NCBI GenBank assembly: GCA_019918135.1 | Contig: WBZZ01006415.1 | Location: 40,001 to 104,000, forward strand | Source: Paulinella micropora | Lineage: Eukaryota > Cercozoa > Imbricatea > Euglyphida > Paulinellidae | Direction: 5' to 3' | Length of the DNA: 64,000 nucleotides | In this document: one piece after another, positions 10,389 through 20,208 of the stretch | Position numbering within the stretch: the first letter of the stretch is position 1 | How the letters are laid out: each line of letters opens with the position of its first letter | Notes under the pieces: generated by a model | The model's database searches: none | What the model saw: only the letters and a program-made list of their open reading frames with translations | Told to the model about the DNA's origin: nothing | Program-made: the position numbers and the translations under genes

Positions 10389-11054
10389 TTGGGCTGGCCG
10401 AGGATGCACCAGAGCGGGGCCCGCTGGCGGCGTGGCCGGCTGTCGGCGCCGAACGGCTCGTCACGGTGCAGGAGCGCGCGCGCCGAACACACGGTACTGC
10501 CCGCAGTGCAACCAGGCGCTAGTCGTGGGGCGCGGCAAACCTGTACCGTTTGTGCGGCGGAGCGGGAAAGCCACCAAGCACGGTTGGCTCAGGAAGAGGA
10601 AGGCCTCCGAACCGCGTTGGCCGAAGAAGAGGCGCAGAGGGTCGAACTAGTACTGGCGCAGGGCTGCGGGGAAACAATCGACGACTGGTGGGGCAAGGCG
10701 GCCACCAGGCAAGTGCAGTGTGCGGCGTGTACGGGCGCCAGCATCGTGAAACGAAACGACATGGGGCTTTGCCTGCAATGCCGCAGGCGCCGGCTTTATC
10801 TGTGCCCCAAGCCAGCCTGCGTGGCCCAGGCCTGCTTTGACTGCGGGTTCAGCACACGACCACACGTGTGCCTCTCGCGATGCCAGAACGGCTGCGTCGC
10901 CAGACAAGACGAAGAAGGGGACGTGCCGCGCCAAGAAAAACCAAGGAAGGCAACCCGACCTGTTCAACGCCGCAGTGTCAAAAAACCTGCCCAGAAAAGG
11001 GGGCACCGCCCGTGCAACACCCGCACTGAAAAAAAAACCTGCAGCCCCAGCTGA
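10389..11054 (+). CDS. Cys-rich zinc-binding protein, N-terminus uncertain
   Basis: The frame encodes about 221 residues. Its credible part begins near residue 48 with CTVCAAERESHQ, continues as a charged helix, and holds paired cysteines: QCAACTGAS, LCLQCRRRR, LCPKPACVAQACFDCG, then HVCLSRCQNGC. This spacing suggests three or four small zinc fingers or a RING/B-box-like cluster. A basic tail follows. The first 40 residues are compositionally odd and may not be translated, so the true start is not settled and the copy may be damaged. No family is recognised. It sits between the nuclease-like gene and the kelch gene. Confidence 0.45.
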   Translation: MGWPRMHQSGARWRRGRLSAPNGSSRCRSARAEHTVLPAVQPGASRGARQTCTVCAAERESHQARLAQEEEGLRTALAEEEAQRVELVLAQGCGETIDDWWGKAATRQVQCAACTGASIVKRNDMGLCLQCRRRRLYLCPKPACVAQACFDCGFSTRPHVCLSRCQNGCVARQDEEGDVPRQEKPRKATRPVQRRSVKKPAQKRGHRPCNTRTEKKTCSPS

Positions 11055-11571
11055 CTAAATTTCTGGGACAGCCGCGGCAGCAAGAGGAGGCCTAGTGTGC
11101 CAAGGAACGGGAGGCCATGTCTTTTTTTTAGTAAATGTCTTTTTTTAGCACCTATCTTTTCGGGGAGCACTGCCGACAACTGCACTAGCGGAAGTTTCAC
11201 CGGAGAATTGCGGCATTTTCCAACGTTTGTCTTGAAATTCACCGACGGGACAGAAGAAACCGTATCAGGCGTGACGGGCCCGTCGCTCTCCAAGAGTTTC
11301 AACACCCACACAACATGATTTAATAAAAAGCTTTTTTTTCCCGAGCCCGGGCTTCGAAGATAGATGAGATCTTCAATCTGTTGCAGCGTTACGACATGTT
11401 GGAGCTGCAACAGAGTAAAGAGCACAAAGTACCAACAGACCTCCCCCTAGCTGCCATCGCCGGCTTTATATATCATGACACACACAAATCTGTTTCCTTT
11501 TTAATATTAAATTTGAGAAAACAAGTCAATTTTCCGTCCAGTCAGCGCAAAAACGGACTGGTAAGGCTTCA
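11055..11571. other. Gene-free gap, less GC-rich
   Basis: No convincing gene is seen. The stretch is notably less GC-rich than its surroundings and has T8 runs near 11120 and 11330. It ends just before the terminus of the minus-strand kelch gene. Confidence 0.4.
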
Positions 11572-13053
11572 TCAGCCCAACGCAACCGCGCAGGCGGGCC
11601 CGTTTAAGGACGCAGGCATATTGGTGACCAGAGTCCATGCATTCCGGCGCTCGTCGTAGCGCTCGACAGAGGCGAGCGCTTTCCCTTCGCGATCGCAGCC
11701 GCCCAGCACATACAGTTCGTTGTCGAGCACGGCCGCGGCCGCGCCCCCGCGCTCCTGAAGCAGCGGCGCGACTTCCTCCCAGACGTTCAGGGCCGGGTCA
11801 TAGCGCTCGACGGAAGCTAGCACCTGATCCAGCGCGTTCCGGCCGCCAAGGGCGTAAAGTTTGCGGATGAGCACCGCACACCCGCAGCCCCACCTCGCGA
11901 CCCGCAGGCGCGCCACCTCGGACCACGGGCCCCCAATGGTGCAGCGTTCCGCATAGGCCAGGGCCCTGCTTGTGTTGCCCCTGCCCCCAAAGACGTATAA
12001 CCTCTCGTCCAGCACGCCGCCGCCGGCAGACTGCCGGGCCCTGATCATAGACGGAGACTCGGACCAAGCCAGCGTAGTCGTGTCCAAGACCGCGACGCGT
12101 GCCAGATTCTGCGTGTCGCCCGAGCCGCCGAGCAGAAAGATGCGGGTGTCGAGCGCCAGGGCCAGCGCGCCGGAGCAGGGCTGCGGCAGCGGCGGCAGTC
12201 GCTCCCACTTCGCGTCCGATTGCGAGAGGTCTAGGCGCTCGACGTCTTTCAGGCCGCGCCCGCCGTCGACCCCCCCGATCGCGTACAGACATTTGCCTAC
12301 GGCCGTGCCGGCGAAATGTGTGCGGGGCTCGCGGAGCTCGCCGCGTCGCGTCCAGCGGTCTTACCCGGCGTCGTAGCAGAACGTGTGCCCCAGGCCCCGG
12401 CGAGTGGTCGCGGCGGAGCCGCCAAACACGCACAGAAGGTGGTAGCGGGCCGGGACTCGCGTCTTTTCCCTCGAACTCCGGCAGGAGCGCACAATGGAGA
12501 GCTCTATGAGACAATTTTCGCGTTCTACGCCCGCTTCTACTTCCAGCGTCTCACGCGAAGATTGTTCTTGCAGCTCTGCCTTGTGCTTGTCGATCATTTG
12601 GCGGACGCAGTACAGTTGGTCGCCGAGCTCCTTTTGCTCTGAGCTCTGTTCCATGCGCAGGCACAGCGCCGCGCTCTCGGCCTCCAGGGCTTCTATGTCT
12701 TGCCTGCGCTTGGCATTTGTAGCAGTCAGCTGCTGCCGGGCCTCCGAAATTGCGCGGGGCAATTCTTGCCACTTGGTGCGCGTGCCTGCCAGCCTGAAGC
12801 CGTCGGCCGAGGGCCTTCGTTCCAGGAGGACCGTAGTTGATTCGTCGGCCGAACCGTCGCCGAAGCGGCAGTCCTGCAGCGACTGTAGCTTCGACACCGT
12901 GTCCAACAGCGTTTGGTACAACTCCACGGCGGTCTTGTTCACAACAACTGGCTCGGAGGCCGCCGTATCGTCCGCGCCATCGTTGTCGAGCCCGCGACAT
13001 TGGCTGGACCAGGCTAAGGTTTGGGCCAGCCTTCTTTTCCTTCTGGTCTGCAT
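11572..13053 (-). pseudogene. Coiled-coil plus kelch-repeat protein (viral-island fossil)
   Basis: From the minus-strand start at 13053 the product opens with a basic segment (MQTRRKRRLAQTL), then about 150 residues of heptad-like helix (EARQQLTATNAKRRQDIEAL), then enters a kelch propeller (LLCVFGGSAATT). The distal part has four clear kelch blades with the hallmark Gly-Gly and spaced Tyr/Trp (LYVFGGRGN, LYALGGRNAL, LYVLGGCDREG, ending in a Trp strand). Kelch propellers bind proteins, often as adaptors for ubiquitin ligases, and are common in poxviruses and giant viruses. The gene looks broken, with few interruptions. No BTB domain is visible in front of the blades, so a classical BTB-kelch protein is unlikely. 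Confidence 0.6.
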
Positions 13054-13706
13054 TTATCGGGGCGGTCGGCGGGACAGAGAAGACAAAGAGGGGATAGTGC
13101 TTGTGCGCTCTTTTTCTTTTTTTCTGTTTCCTGTGTTTCTGCACCGGCCGGCCCCCCCCCCTCCATTTCCTTACAGCTTCGCGTTTCTGTCCGGCCCCCC
13201 CCCCTTTTTTCGGTGTTTGGTGGGCCCCGTCGTGTGGAAAACACCAGGGTGGATGCTGGCCAGCACGTGCGACTATCCCATAGAAGAAAGAAACGCCTTT
13301 CGCTAACAAAAGGTCTCGTCTTTTTTTTGGGGTGTGGAGGCGGGGGGGGAAAGAAACCGGGGAGGGGGGGGGGCCACGAAAAAGAACCCGACTGCCGGCC
13401 CCCCCCCTCTCCCACTCACTACCAATTCTTTTTTTTTCTTTGCGCTCCGGTTGGGGCTTCGTCTACCCCCCTCCCTTTTTTTCCCACACCCCAAGAACAA
13501 GAAAAAGAGACCGCCGGCCCCCCCCTCCCTGCCGGTTTCTTTCCCACACCGAGCCAAAAAAAAAGAAACCACATTTCTCGCAGGTCGGCCCCCCCCCCTA
13601 CAGCTATTTTATCTCCGTTTCCTCCAAAATTCTTCTCTCTCTCGCGACTGTGGTCTGATTTTCTTTTCTTTGTGCTTTGCAGGTTTCTGCCCCCCCCCCC
13701 CCCCGA
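13054..13706. other. Pyrimidine-rich gap with recurrent GGC(C)n elements
   Basis: No credible gene is present; the open frames here are products of proline-, phenylalanine- and serine-rich low-complexity DNA. The plus strand holds six or seven copies of GG followed by C7 to C10, at about 13150, 13192, 13400, 13517, 13587 and a C14 run at 13690, spaced by T-rich sequence. Confidence 0.5.
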
Positions 13707-13871
13707 ATGGAGAAGCGAAGCTGGCACAGCCAGCGCCTGTTCCCAGACCTAGAGTACCAGAAGTTCAGCCTGCGAGCGGGACGGACGATTGAATTCGAAT
13801 GCGGTTGTAGGCAAGACATCTTGCTCGAGAAAATGGTCTGGACTTGCGTGTACCACCAGGAAATGTATTAG
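13707..13871 (+). CDS. 54-residue protein, paralogue of fragments downstream of the Fanzor
   Basis: An ATG directly after a C14 run opens a 54-codon frame (MEKRSWHSQRLFPDLEYQ...). Its second half (AGRTIEFECGCRQDILLEKM, then VWTCVY) is closely matched by minus-strand sequence at about 16635-16715 (AGRMIEFECGCVQNILVRKM, then VRTCVY). Conservation is at protein level, with Cys in an ECGC motif, so this was or is a real coding family. The complete protein may be short, or this may be the end of a longer gene. Function is unknown. Confidence 0.45.
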   Translation: MEKRSWHSQRLFPDLEYQKFSLRAGRTIEFECGCRQDILLEKMVWTCVYHQEMY

Positions 13872-14551
13872 TGGTCGGGGACGGTTGCGCTTGTGCTTGA
13901 TAGTGCACTCTCGGCACCTCTGCGAGCAGGCCCGGCGAACTAGGAAAGTAAAATGAAAAGAAAAACCAAATCATTAACATTAAAAAAAATATGCGGCCAA
14001 AGCAGAGTAAAGAATTGGCCCTTTTGCCCTAACCCCGCGCGTGGCCGTATTGCAAATCGCACTGGCACCTTTCCTTGCCTGCCGGCGTCCGGCGCCCACC
14101 CAGCAGATTTTTTTGTTGGTTTTTTTGGGTTTGGCCCCCCCCGGGGGGGGGGGGGGAATTCGACGGGGTGTGGCTGTTGGCAAGGAAGGGGGGGGGCGTG
14201 AGTGTTGGCAAGCAAAGGCTAGGCGCGCTAAGACATTCCCGCGGCCCCCCCCCTCTCTCCGCCTTTTTTTTACATTATCCCGGCCCCCCCCCCTTCTTTT
14301 TGGGGATCAAGGGAGAGGCAAGAGTCAAACAAAAGAGCGGCCCTCCCTTTTCTCTTACCAGCCGCCCCCCCCCCTCCCACCCTTTTCTCCCCTGTTCTAA
14401 ACCCCCTCCGTTTGGGATCCAAGAAAAATACTCTGCCTGCTTCATTTGTCCAACGCATTCAAAAAAAACCACGAATCAAGGTACGCACATGACAACAGGG
14501 AAACCACTTGGCACTAGGGGGGCGAGGTACGGGTTCGGCCAGTGACATCGA
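13872..14551. other. Gap upstream of the Fanzor gene
   Basis: No gene is recognised. The stretch carries a C8-G12 palindromic-looking tract at about 14137-14158 and further GGC(C)n elements near 14245, 14284 and 14365, with an A8 run near 14461. The Fanzor promoter probably lies in the last 150 bases. Confidence 0.4.
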
Positions 14552-16492
14552 ATGAGACAGCTCACTCTCTGGGAAAAGGTGACCAGGCGTCCAGTGCAGG
14601 TGGCAACTAGCCCAGCCAACAGCACAGAGCTTCAGGCCAGCCCGCAGCCCGCAAGTTGCGACTCAGAGCCACGAGAAGCCAAGATCAGAGAGAAGAAAGG
14701 CGACAGTCTGGCAAAGCCAGTTTTAGCGTATGCGCCTTTCTGGACCGAGTCTGCCAGGGAGATGTCCAGGCAGCCACCTCTAGCTGTAGGCAGCGGCTTG
14801 GCTCTGACTGCCTGGCCCGTTGCTCTGAGCAAGGTCATGGGGTGCGGATCCTGGAGCTCGACCCGCAGGTACGAGCCGACCACGCGACCGAGCTCACAGG
14901 CGACCTCCTGGCAGTCGCGACTTGCACTCCTGACCGCAACCAAGGTCGATGCGCGACGGAACGCAGCACAAGCAGGCGAGAAGCACAAGCTGTCCAAGAA
15001 GACGTTGAACAAGAAGGCAGACAAGACGCCCCCGCTTAAGACGCTCACGTGCAGAATCTACCCCAAGACTAAAGATAAAGAGGCGAGGCAAGCCTGGCTG
15101 CGTAAGGCGTGGCTGCTCTACCGGGCTGTCCATGAAATTTGGAATGCTGCGCTGGCTTGGCTGCGCAAAGAGGATAAGCGCTTTCCGCACTGCCGCGAAG
15201 AACAGAAAGCTACTCGGGCTAGCAGAAAAAGGCCAAGGCGTTTGGAAACAGAGGAGAAGCCCGCCAAGAAACATAAGAAAGAGACGGTGGAACAGGAAGA
15301 CAAGCAGGAGGAGGATACGCCCAATGGAGCCAGGAAAGCCAACCGTCGACAAGAGCAAAAGGAGCGCCGAGAGAAAAGAAGGGCCGAGCTGGGCGGCAGA
15401 ATGCGGCGCCTGGGTGACTTCGACCTAGATACGCTGCGCCTGCGGTTTGTGCAGGACGGTAGCAGATTCGTGCAAAAGCATTCCTGGCTGCTCCAGGTGC
15501 CGTACGCTATCCGTGACGTGGCCATCCGGGACTTGCAAGCGGCGAGGGCCTCTTCTATTTCCAATCTCAGGCAGAAGGGCAGAGTGCTTCACTGGAAGAG
15601 GGTTAACTTCCGCAAGTGGGAAGAGCGCAAGTCAACGATTGCGATCTCGCACACGGTTTTTGGCCGCCGGCGAGGTTTCTTTGCAGGCTTTCTGGACAGT
15701 GACTCGGTCGCCTCCAGAGATTGGAGAAAGCAAGAGCGCAGGCTTGGAACCCCCCAGCTCGAAATCAAGCACGACGTGCGCCTGAGGGTCGATCGCCTAG
15801 GCAAATGGTACTTACATATACCGGTAGAGATACAGCAGCGCCAGCGTGAAATGGCGGTGCCCGAATCCAGGCGCGTAGTGAGCATCGACCCGGGCGTCCG
15901 CAGCTTTCTGACTGTGTACCACGCCGACTCTGGCGCGATCACCGAATTCGGGTGCGGATCGATTGCACGCGTGTACAACAGTCAGAAACACATCGACAAG
16001 CTGCGGAGCAAGGTCGAGCTAATGGCTAAGGACACGAGCAAGAAGCGCAACCGCTGGCGCCTACGGCGCGCTATCACTCGAGTGCGTGCTAAAATCTATC
16101 ATAGGGTCGAGGACGTGCACAAGAAAGCCGCCAGGTGGCTGCTTGATAACCACGACTACGTGGTGCTGCCTTGGTTTGGGGCATCGGACATGGTGCAAGG
16201 CGCTGGTGTCACCAGAAAAACCAAACGCAAGATGCTGGCCTGGCGCCACGCTGCTTTTCGCAAGCGTTTGCTCGACCTGCAGAGGGAATATGTCGGCAAG
16301 TGCAAGGTGCTAGTATGCAACGAAAACTTTACCACACAGGCGTGTACGCAATGCGGGGCGCTGTGGCCAGACATTGGAGCCGCGAGGACCTACAGCTGCC
16401 AGTGGTGTGCCCTGCAGCACGGACGCGACATGAACGCCAGTCGCAACATCCTCTTAAGACTGTTGGTTTTGGGCCAGCAGGACTTGTACTAA
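14552..16492 (+). CDS. Fanzor: eukaryotic/viral TnpB-like RNA-guided DNA nuclease
   Basis: The 646-residue protein has an OrfB/TnpB-type core. Residues 1-130 are low complexity. A wedge-like segment follows (LTCRIYPKTKDKEARQAWL, then AVHEIWNAALAW). Residues 235-290 form a highly charged insertion. The RuvC nuclease reads SIDPGVRSF (Asp446), then VVLPWFGASDMV, then VCNENFTTQAC (Glu591), then HGRDMNASRNIL (Asp626). Between Glu591 and Asp626 is a zinc ribbon, CTQCG and CQWC. A glutamate placed just before the zinc ribbon is the rearranged catalytic position known for Fanzors. All three acidic residues are present, so it may be active. Fanzors are guided by an RNA usually transcribed from the 3' end of their gene and beyond. 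The gene is intact and sits between inverted paralogous repeats (13.8 and 16.7 kb). Confidence 0.92.
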   Translation: MRQLTLWEKVTRRPVQVATSPANSTELQASPQPASCDSEPREAKIREKKGDSLAKPVLAYAPFWTESAREMSRQPPLAVGSGLALTAWPVALSKVMGCGSWSSTRRYEPTTRPSSQATSWQSRLALLTATKVDARRNAAQAGEKHKLSKKTLNKKADKTPPLKTLTCRIYPKTKDKEARQAWLRKAWLLYRAVHEIWNAALAWLRKEDKRFPHCREEQKATRASRKRPRRLETEEKPAKKHKKETVEQEDKQEEDTPNGARKANRRQEQKERREKRRAELGGRMRRLGDFDLDTLRLRFVQDGSRFVQKHSWLLQVPYAIRDVAIRDLQAARASSISNLRQKGRVLHWKRVNFRKWEERKSTIAISHTVFGRRRGFFAGFLDSDSVASRDWRKQERRLGTPQLEIKHDVRLRVDRLGKWYLHIPVEIQQRQREMAVPESRRVVSIDPGVRSFLTVYHADSGAITEFGCGSIARVYNSQKHIDKLRSKVELMAKDTSKKRNRWRLRRAITRVRAKIYHRVEDVHKKAARWLLDNHDYVVLPWFGASDMVQGAGVTRKTKRKMLAWRHAAFRKRLLDLQREYVGKCKVLVCNENFTTQACTQCGALWPDIGAARTYSCQWCALQHGRDMNASRNILLRLLVLGQQDLY

Positions 16493-16800
16493 TCTAACAC
16501 AAACCCGAAAATTTTTTGGGTTTAGTGTTTTGCCTCGATTGGGGCCTCTGGAGAGTGTGCGTGTTGTGCCCTCCCCTTTGTAGGAATCTCTGAGTTCTCA
16601 GAATCAAGATTTCAATCCAATCTGATACACGCAAGTCCGGACCATTTTCCGGACCAGAATATTTTGCACACAACCGCATTCGAACTCAATCATCCGTCCT
16701 GCTCGTATCGGCCGCGTGTTGTGCACTCCCTCTGTAGGAATCTCTGAGTTTTTCAGAATCAATCCAAAGCCGCTATTAAATTCTGTACGCAAAAAAAGGA
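16493..16800 (-). repeat. Tandem gene fragments downstream of the Fanzor, inverted relative to 13.8 kb
   Basis: Two partial copies of one sequence lie in tandem here. Both hold the shared stretch gtaggaatctctgagtt (near 16580 and 16735) preceded by a gtgttgtgc-type block (16560 and 16713). Between them, on the minus strand, lies a coding-like segment (AGRMIEFECGCVQNILVRKM) related to the small gene at 13707-13871. The two related segments therefore face each other around the Fanzor. They may be remnants of a gene family duplicated around the insertion, or part of a larger mobile unit. The segment also overlaps where a Fanzor guide RNA would be expected. Confidence 0.5.
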
Positions 16801-16881
16801 AAACTCTGGCAAATTCCTAGCAGTCTTGTGCTAGATTGTCTTCGTTGTCTAAAGAACGTCGTGAGAGCTATTTGTCAAAGC

Positions 16882-18318
16882 TTATTTATTGATCACTACG
16901 CAACGCCCGTCGAGAGTTAGGCCATACCTGTTGTCTCTCAAATGCATACCGTGAGCCTCGATTGTTGTTGCTTTGCCACGGCAAGTGCGTCTGACGTCCT
17001 CTAGCTCAATATCCACAACCTGGAGTGTCTTGATATCTTCGTCGCGGATTGAACCAGTTTCGATGCGTATGGAGGGTGTACAGAGTGACTTGAACTTGAA
17101 TACCCTATCCTGGTGTTCTTTGTGATCAAACCGATTATAAATCTCTTCTGAGGCTAGAACACGAATAACCAGGCTCGGAAGCTCGCCGCCCGTCACTTCG
17201 GGTGTGATGGTGATCGCCGAGCCAGGTTTATCTGCATTGCCCTTGGCGTAGAAATGTTGACCACCAGCAAATTCTGCTAGTTGGATAGTGCACACCGTCT
17301 CGGGGTGGCACTTGGCCGGGGGGCACAGCGTGATCTGGGACAAACACGTTGTATCGTTGATCGTGAGGCATGGCGTGAGCACACCTGGCGGCCAGGACCA
17401 CGACGATTTCTCCAACCCTGGCAGACCCAGCGTAACGTTTGTTAGCACACCGCGAGGAAAAGCGCGGCAGATTTCCAAATGTCTTTCTGGCTGGATCAAA
17501 GGTTCGGGGCTTTGCAGCTCCATGTTGGTCAGCTTGGGGTATCTCTCGAGGCACTGATCTAGAAAGCCCTGCCAGCCGTGTGCGGAATCTGTTTCGACAT
17601 TAACCTCCGTCACTGTGAAACAGGGCAGTACCGGCAGAATAGGCAGCAATGTGAGCAAACCAAATATCTGCCTGTCCTCTTTGGAATCGGAATGGGGAGG
17701 CTTGTCGTCATTTGCATCATAACTTGCCCACATGATAACCTCTTCACCTGTCTGTTGCTTTAGAGCACGCCGGGAAAATTTCGACACGTATCCTGGATGC
17801 AGGCTGTGGCGGCCATAGCGCCACAGGTTTTGCTGTGTGTTGAACACTTCCTGCGCATCAGGCGCAAGTTTTCCACTCGGATTTAAACTAAAGTCAGCTT
17901 GCAAGTCTTTCTCTAGCCCGGCCCAGAGCAGGTTCTCAAGCTCTCGGACCAAACTCTTGGCCTCAGCCACCTGCTTGATACCTGAGCCGTCGCGCGGCAG
18001 CAGAAACAGCGTACCACCATGGTCCGGACAGCCCCGTTGCAGATTGTAGAGTATAGTGCTAAGCACGAGGTACTTGGCCAGCACACTATCCGTAGACTGC
18101 TTAACGTACATCTCGGCGTAGTGAAAGAGTCGGTCGGCCGCCTGCCCGACAATTTTAGACTCGTCGACCGGCCACAGACAGGCCACGGCCACCACCTCGA
18201 AGCCGTTCTCTGCGTTCTGTAAGCTTTGGCACAGCAAGCTTATTTCCCCTTCGTTTAGTTGGCTCGGTGCCGTTGGGTAGAGGCAGACAACGGTTCGCTT
18301 CCCGAATCGCTTCTGCAA
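16882..18318 (-). CDS. 478-residue protein of unknown function
   Basis: A long open frame on the minus strand ends at 16882. The visible product opens QKRFGKRTVVCLYPTAP and has a mixed alpha/beta look in its first 150 residues (FEVVAVACLWPVDESK, LAKYLVLSTILYNLQ), then a beta-rich second half with scattered Cys. No motif that I can tie to a family was found. Codon composition is less GC-rich than in its neighbours. A Lys-rich start-like peptide (MAETPSKKRTKKN) lies just upstream on the same strand, so the real N-terminus may not be the one given. It converges with the downstream fragments near the Fanzor. Confidence 0.5.
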   Translation of the reverse strand: MQKRFGKRTVVCLYPTAPSQLNEGEISLLCQSLQNAENGFEVVAVACLWPVDESKIVGQAADRLFHYAEMYVKQSTDSVLAKYLVLSTILYNLQRGCPDHGGTLFLLPRDGSGIKQVAEAKSLVRELENLLWAGLEKDLQADFSLNPSGKLAPDAQEVFNTQQNLWRYGRHSLHPGYVSKFSRRALKQQTGEEVIMWASYDANDDKPPHSDSKEDRQIFGLLTLLPILPVLPCFTVTEVNVETDSAHGWQGFLDQCLERYPKLTNMELQSPEPLIQPERHLEICRAFPRGVLTNVTLGLPGLEKSSWSWPPGVLTPCLTINDTTCLSQITLCPPAKCHPETVCTIQLAEFAGGQHFYAKGNADKPGSAITITPEVTGGELPSLVIRVLASEEIYNRFDHKEHQDRVFKFKSLCTPSIRIETGSIRDEDIKTLQVVDIELEDVRRTCRGKATTIEAHGMHLRDNRYGLTLDGRCVVINK

Positions 18319-18669
18319 GCCGTGGTGCCCGCCGCCGCGGCAAGGTGCGAGCTCCTGCCGCTTATCGGCCCGGCAGTCAAGGCAATATGTACATAGCTCG
18401 TTCCGTCCGTGTTTTTTTTGGTCCGCTTCTTGCTGGGCGTCTCTGCCATTTTTTTATCTTTGCTCCTCAGATTTACTATTTTACTTGCCAAACACAAAAA
18501 CGAAACAAGAAATATTTTTAACCAAGACAGGAGAGAGAGAGGGCCGGAAGCGCCCCAAAAAAAAAGCGATCGGGGACTGACTCCTGCAAAATCTCCCCTT
18601 CCCCGTTCCTCCCCATCCTCCTCTAATCAACGAGCAGAAAAACAAAAGGAACCGGACCCGGGGTGAGTT
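18319..18669. other. Gap between two co-oriented minus-strand genes
   Basis: It contains the probable N-terminal or leader region of the 478-residue gene, an A/T-rich stretch (18450-18520) and an A9 run near 18557. No other gene is supported. Confidence 0.35.
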
Positions 18670-20208
18670 TTACGGACGTTCGTCGGCGGGGCACCACTCT
18701 TGTGCCCTCGTCTCGGCGCCGGCGCGCAGGGGCAGCGAGAGTTTGAACGGTCCGTCCCCGGTGGCCACTTGCAGCGCGCCCGGCTGCGCCAGGACCGGCA
18801 GAACCTCGGCCATGAACTCTAGGCGCCGGGCGTGCGGGGCCTGTTGCAGCCGGGCCGGCGCCAGCGGCCAGTGCAGCACGTCGAGCACCCAGAGTTTGTC
18901 ATTCGCACGCCACACGACGAGCATGGCGCCGGCGGGCAGCAGACAGCGCAGCGGCTGCGAACCGTGGCACAACGCCTCTAGCAGCCTGTCGCGCGCGGGC
19001 AGTTCGGCCAGCAACCGCCTGAGCCACGGGCCCTTGACAGTTGTGTCGGGGTCAACCGCGGCGGGCCATACATCCGACCGCAGCTTGCCGGCCGGCAGCC
19101 AGTACGACCCGTCACCCGCGGCCCAGACCAGGCCGGCGCGGCCGGATGCCCCTCCGGGCAGTGCCAAGGTCACGTTAGAACCGGTCGCAGGACCAATCGA
19201 CGACAGGTAGTCGCTGAGCCACCTGCACACGCCGAGGTTGCGCGGCGCACCCGCGGTTTGCCCGCACAGCGCCTGCCAGCCAAGAACCGTGAGCCTGCAC
19301 CAGAAGCCCGGGTCGGCCAGCGCCCGTGCCGTCAGTGGTTCGAGCGGGTCGGGAGGCGGGCGCTGAAAGCGCTCCAGTGCCACGTGCAGCAACCGGCACT
19401 GTGCGGGCGCGGCCGTGGCGGTCGCAGAGACGTAGGTGGCGAGGTCTTCCCTGAAGAGCCACACGGCGGTGAGCGGGAGGGCGTCCAGCAGCACCGTGGC
19501 GCTCGGCGACTGCAGGTAGCGATCCAGCGCCCCTAACGTCAGTGGCACGGCCTCGCGGCGCAACCCCCGCGCCACCAGGTAGGCCTCGTCACTGTTAGGG
19601 CGCGCTAGCGGCGTGACCACCACCCATTCGGCGAAGCACAGGGCCGCCGCGGCCAGCAGCAGCTGTGTGTCTAGCGCGCAAACGCCAGTGAACCGGCAGA
19701 CCAGGACCGCCCGGCTGTTCTGCAGCAAGCCCAGGGCGGCGCGGACGCCGCGCGCCAGCGCGGGCCCCCCGCCTTCTTCGGGACCGCACGCATCGACCCA
19801 CGCCAGGTTGCAGTCCAGCCGGCGCTGCTCGAGCGCTGCTCGGGGGTCCGCGCAGTGGTGCAGGTGGTGGCACTGCTCGAACCTGGACCAGAGGCGCGGG
19901 GGTTGTTTTTCCAGCGTGATTAGCAGCACGGGCGGCGTGGCGCGCACGAGGTCCTCCGCGACCAAGGCGCTCTCGGGTCCCACCGCCAGCACGGCCTGGC
20001 GCGGGGTCGAGAGTAACTCACCGAGCACTCCGTCCAACGCGGTGTTTAGTGCTGAGACGACGCCCAGCGTGCGCAGAGTCCGCATTCGCGCGCGGGGTTG
20101 TGTGGCGGCGGCACGTCGCGGCCCAGTCGTTGCGCTCCAGCGCCGCCCGGAGGTGTGTGGCGAAGGCCGCCGTCCTGCACTGCGGAGACGGGTTCCAGTG
20201 CCACGCAC
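18670..20208 (-). CDS. Possible FtsJ-like (cap 2'-O) methyltransferase with C-terminal extension
   Basis: The reliable part starts at Met42 (MRTLRTLGVVSALN). Residues about 60-235 follow the order of a Rossmann methyltransferase: AVLAVGPES (motif I position), VLLITLEKQ, NLAWVDACG (motif IV position), AVLVCRFTG, then VVTPLARPNSDEAYLVARGL. The last block closely resembles the 'SRp.SsE.Yvv..G' signature of FtsJ and viral cap-1 methyltransferases; its Glu would be the final member of the K-D-K-E tetrad, but the Lys positions look replaced. The C-terminal half contains LWVLDVLHW followed by a RRLEFMAEVLPVL helix, faintly like a guanylyltransferase/ligase fold. mRNA capping is therefore an inference. 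The gene is very GC-rich and its 5' end is uncertain. Confidence 0.42.
   Translation of the reverse strand: MRGTGTRLRSAGRRPSPHTSGRRWSATTGPRRAAATQPRARMRTLRTLGVVSALNTALDGVLGELLSTPRQAVLAVGPESALVAEDLVRATPPVLLITLEKQPPRLWSRFEQCHHLHHCADPRAALEQRRLDCNLAWVDACGPEEGGGPALARGVRAALGLLQNSRAVLVCRFTGVCALDTQLLLAAAALCFAEWVVVTPLARPNSDEAYLVARGLRREAVPLTLGALDRYLQSPSATVLLDALPLTAVWLFREDLATYVSATATAAPAQCRLLHVALERFQRPPPDPLEPLTARALADPGFWCRLTVLGWQALCGQTAGAPRNLGVCRWLSDYLSSIGPATGSNVTLALPGGASGRAGLVWAAGDGSYWLPAGKLRSDVWPAAVDPDTTVKGPWLRRLLAELPARDRLLEALCHGSQPLRCLLPAGAMLVVWRANDKLWVLDVLHWPLAPARLQQAPHARRLEFMAEVLPVLAQPGALQVATGDGPFKLSLPLRAGAETRAQEWCPADERP

Noticed and set aside
13021-14545. Proline-, phenylalanine- and serine-rich frames of 100-240 codons
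   Set aside because: They come from C-, T- and A-homopolymer DNA between genes; the peptides are low complexity and frames overlap on both strands.
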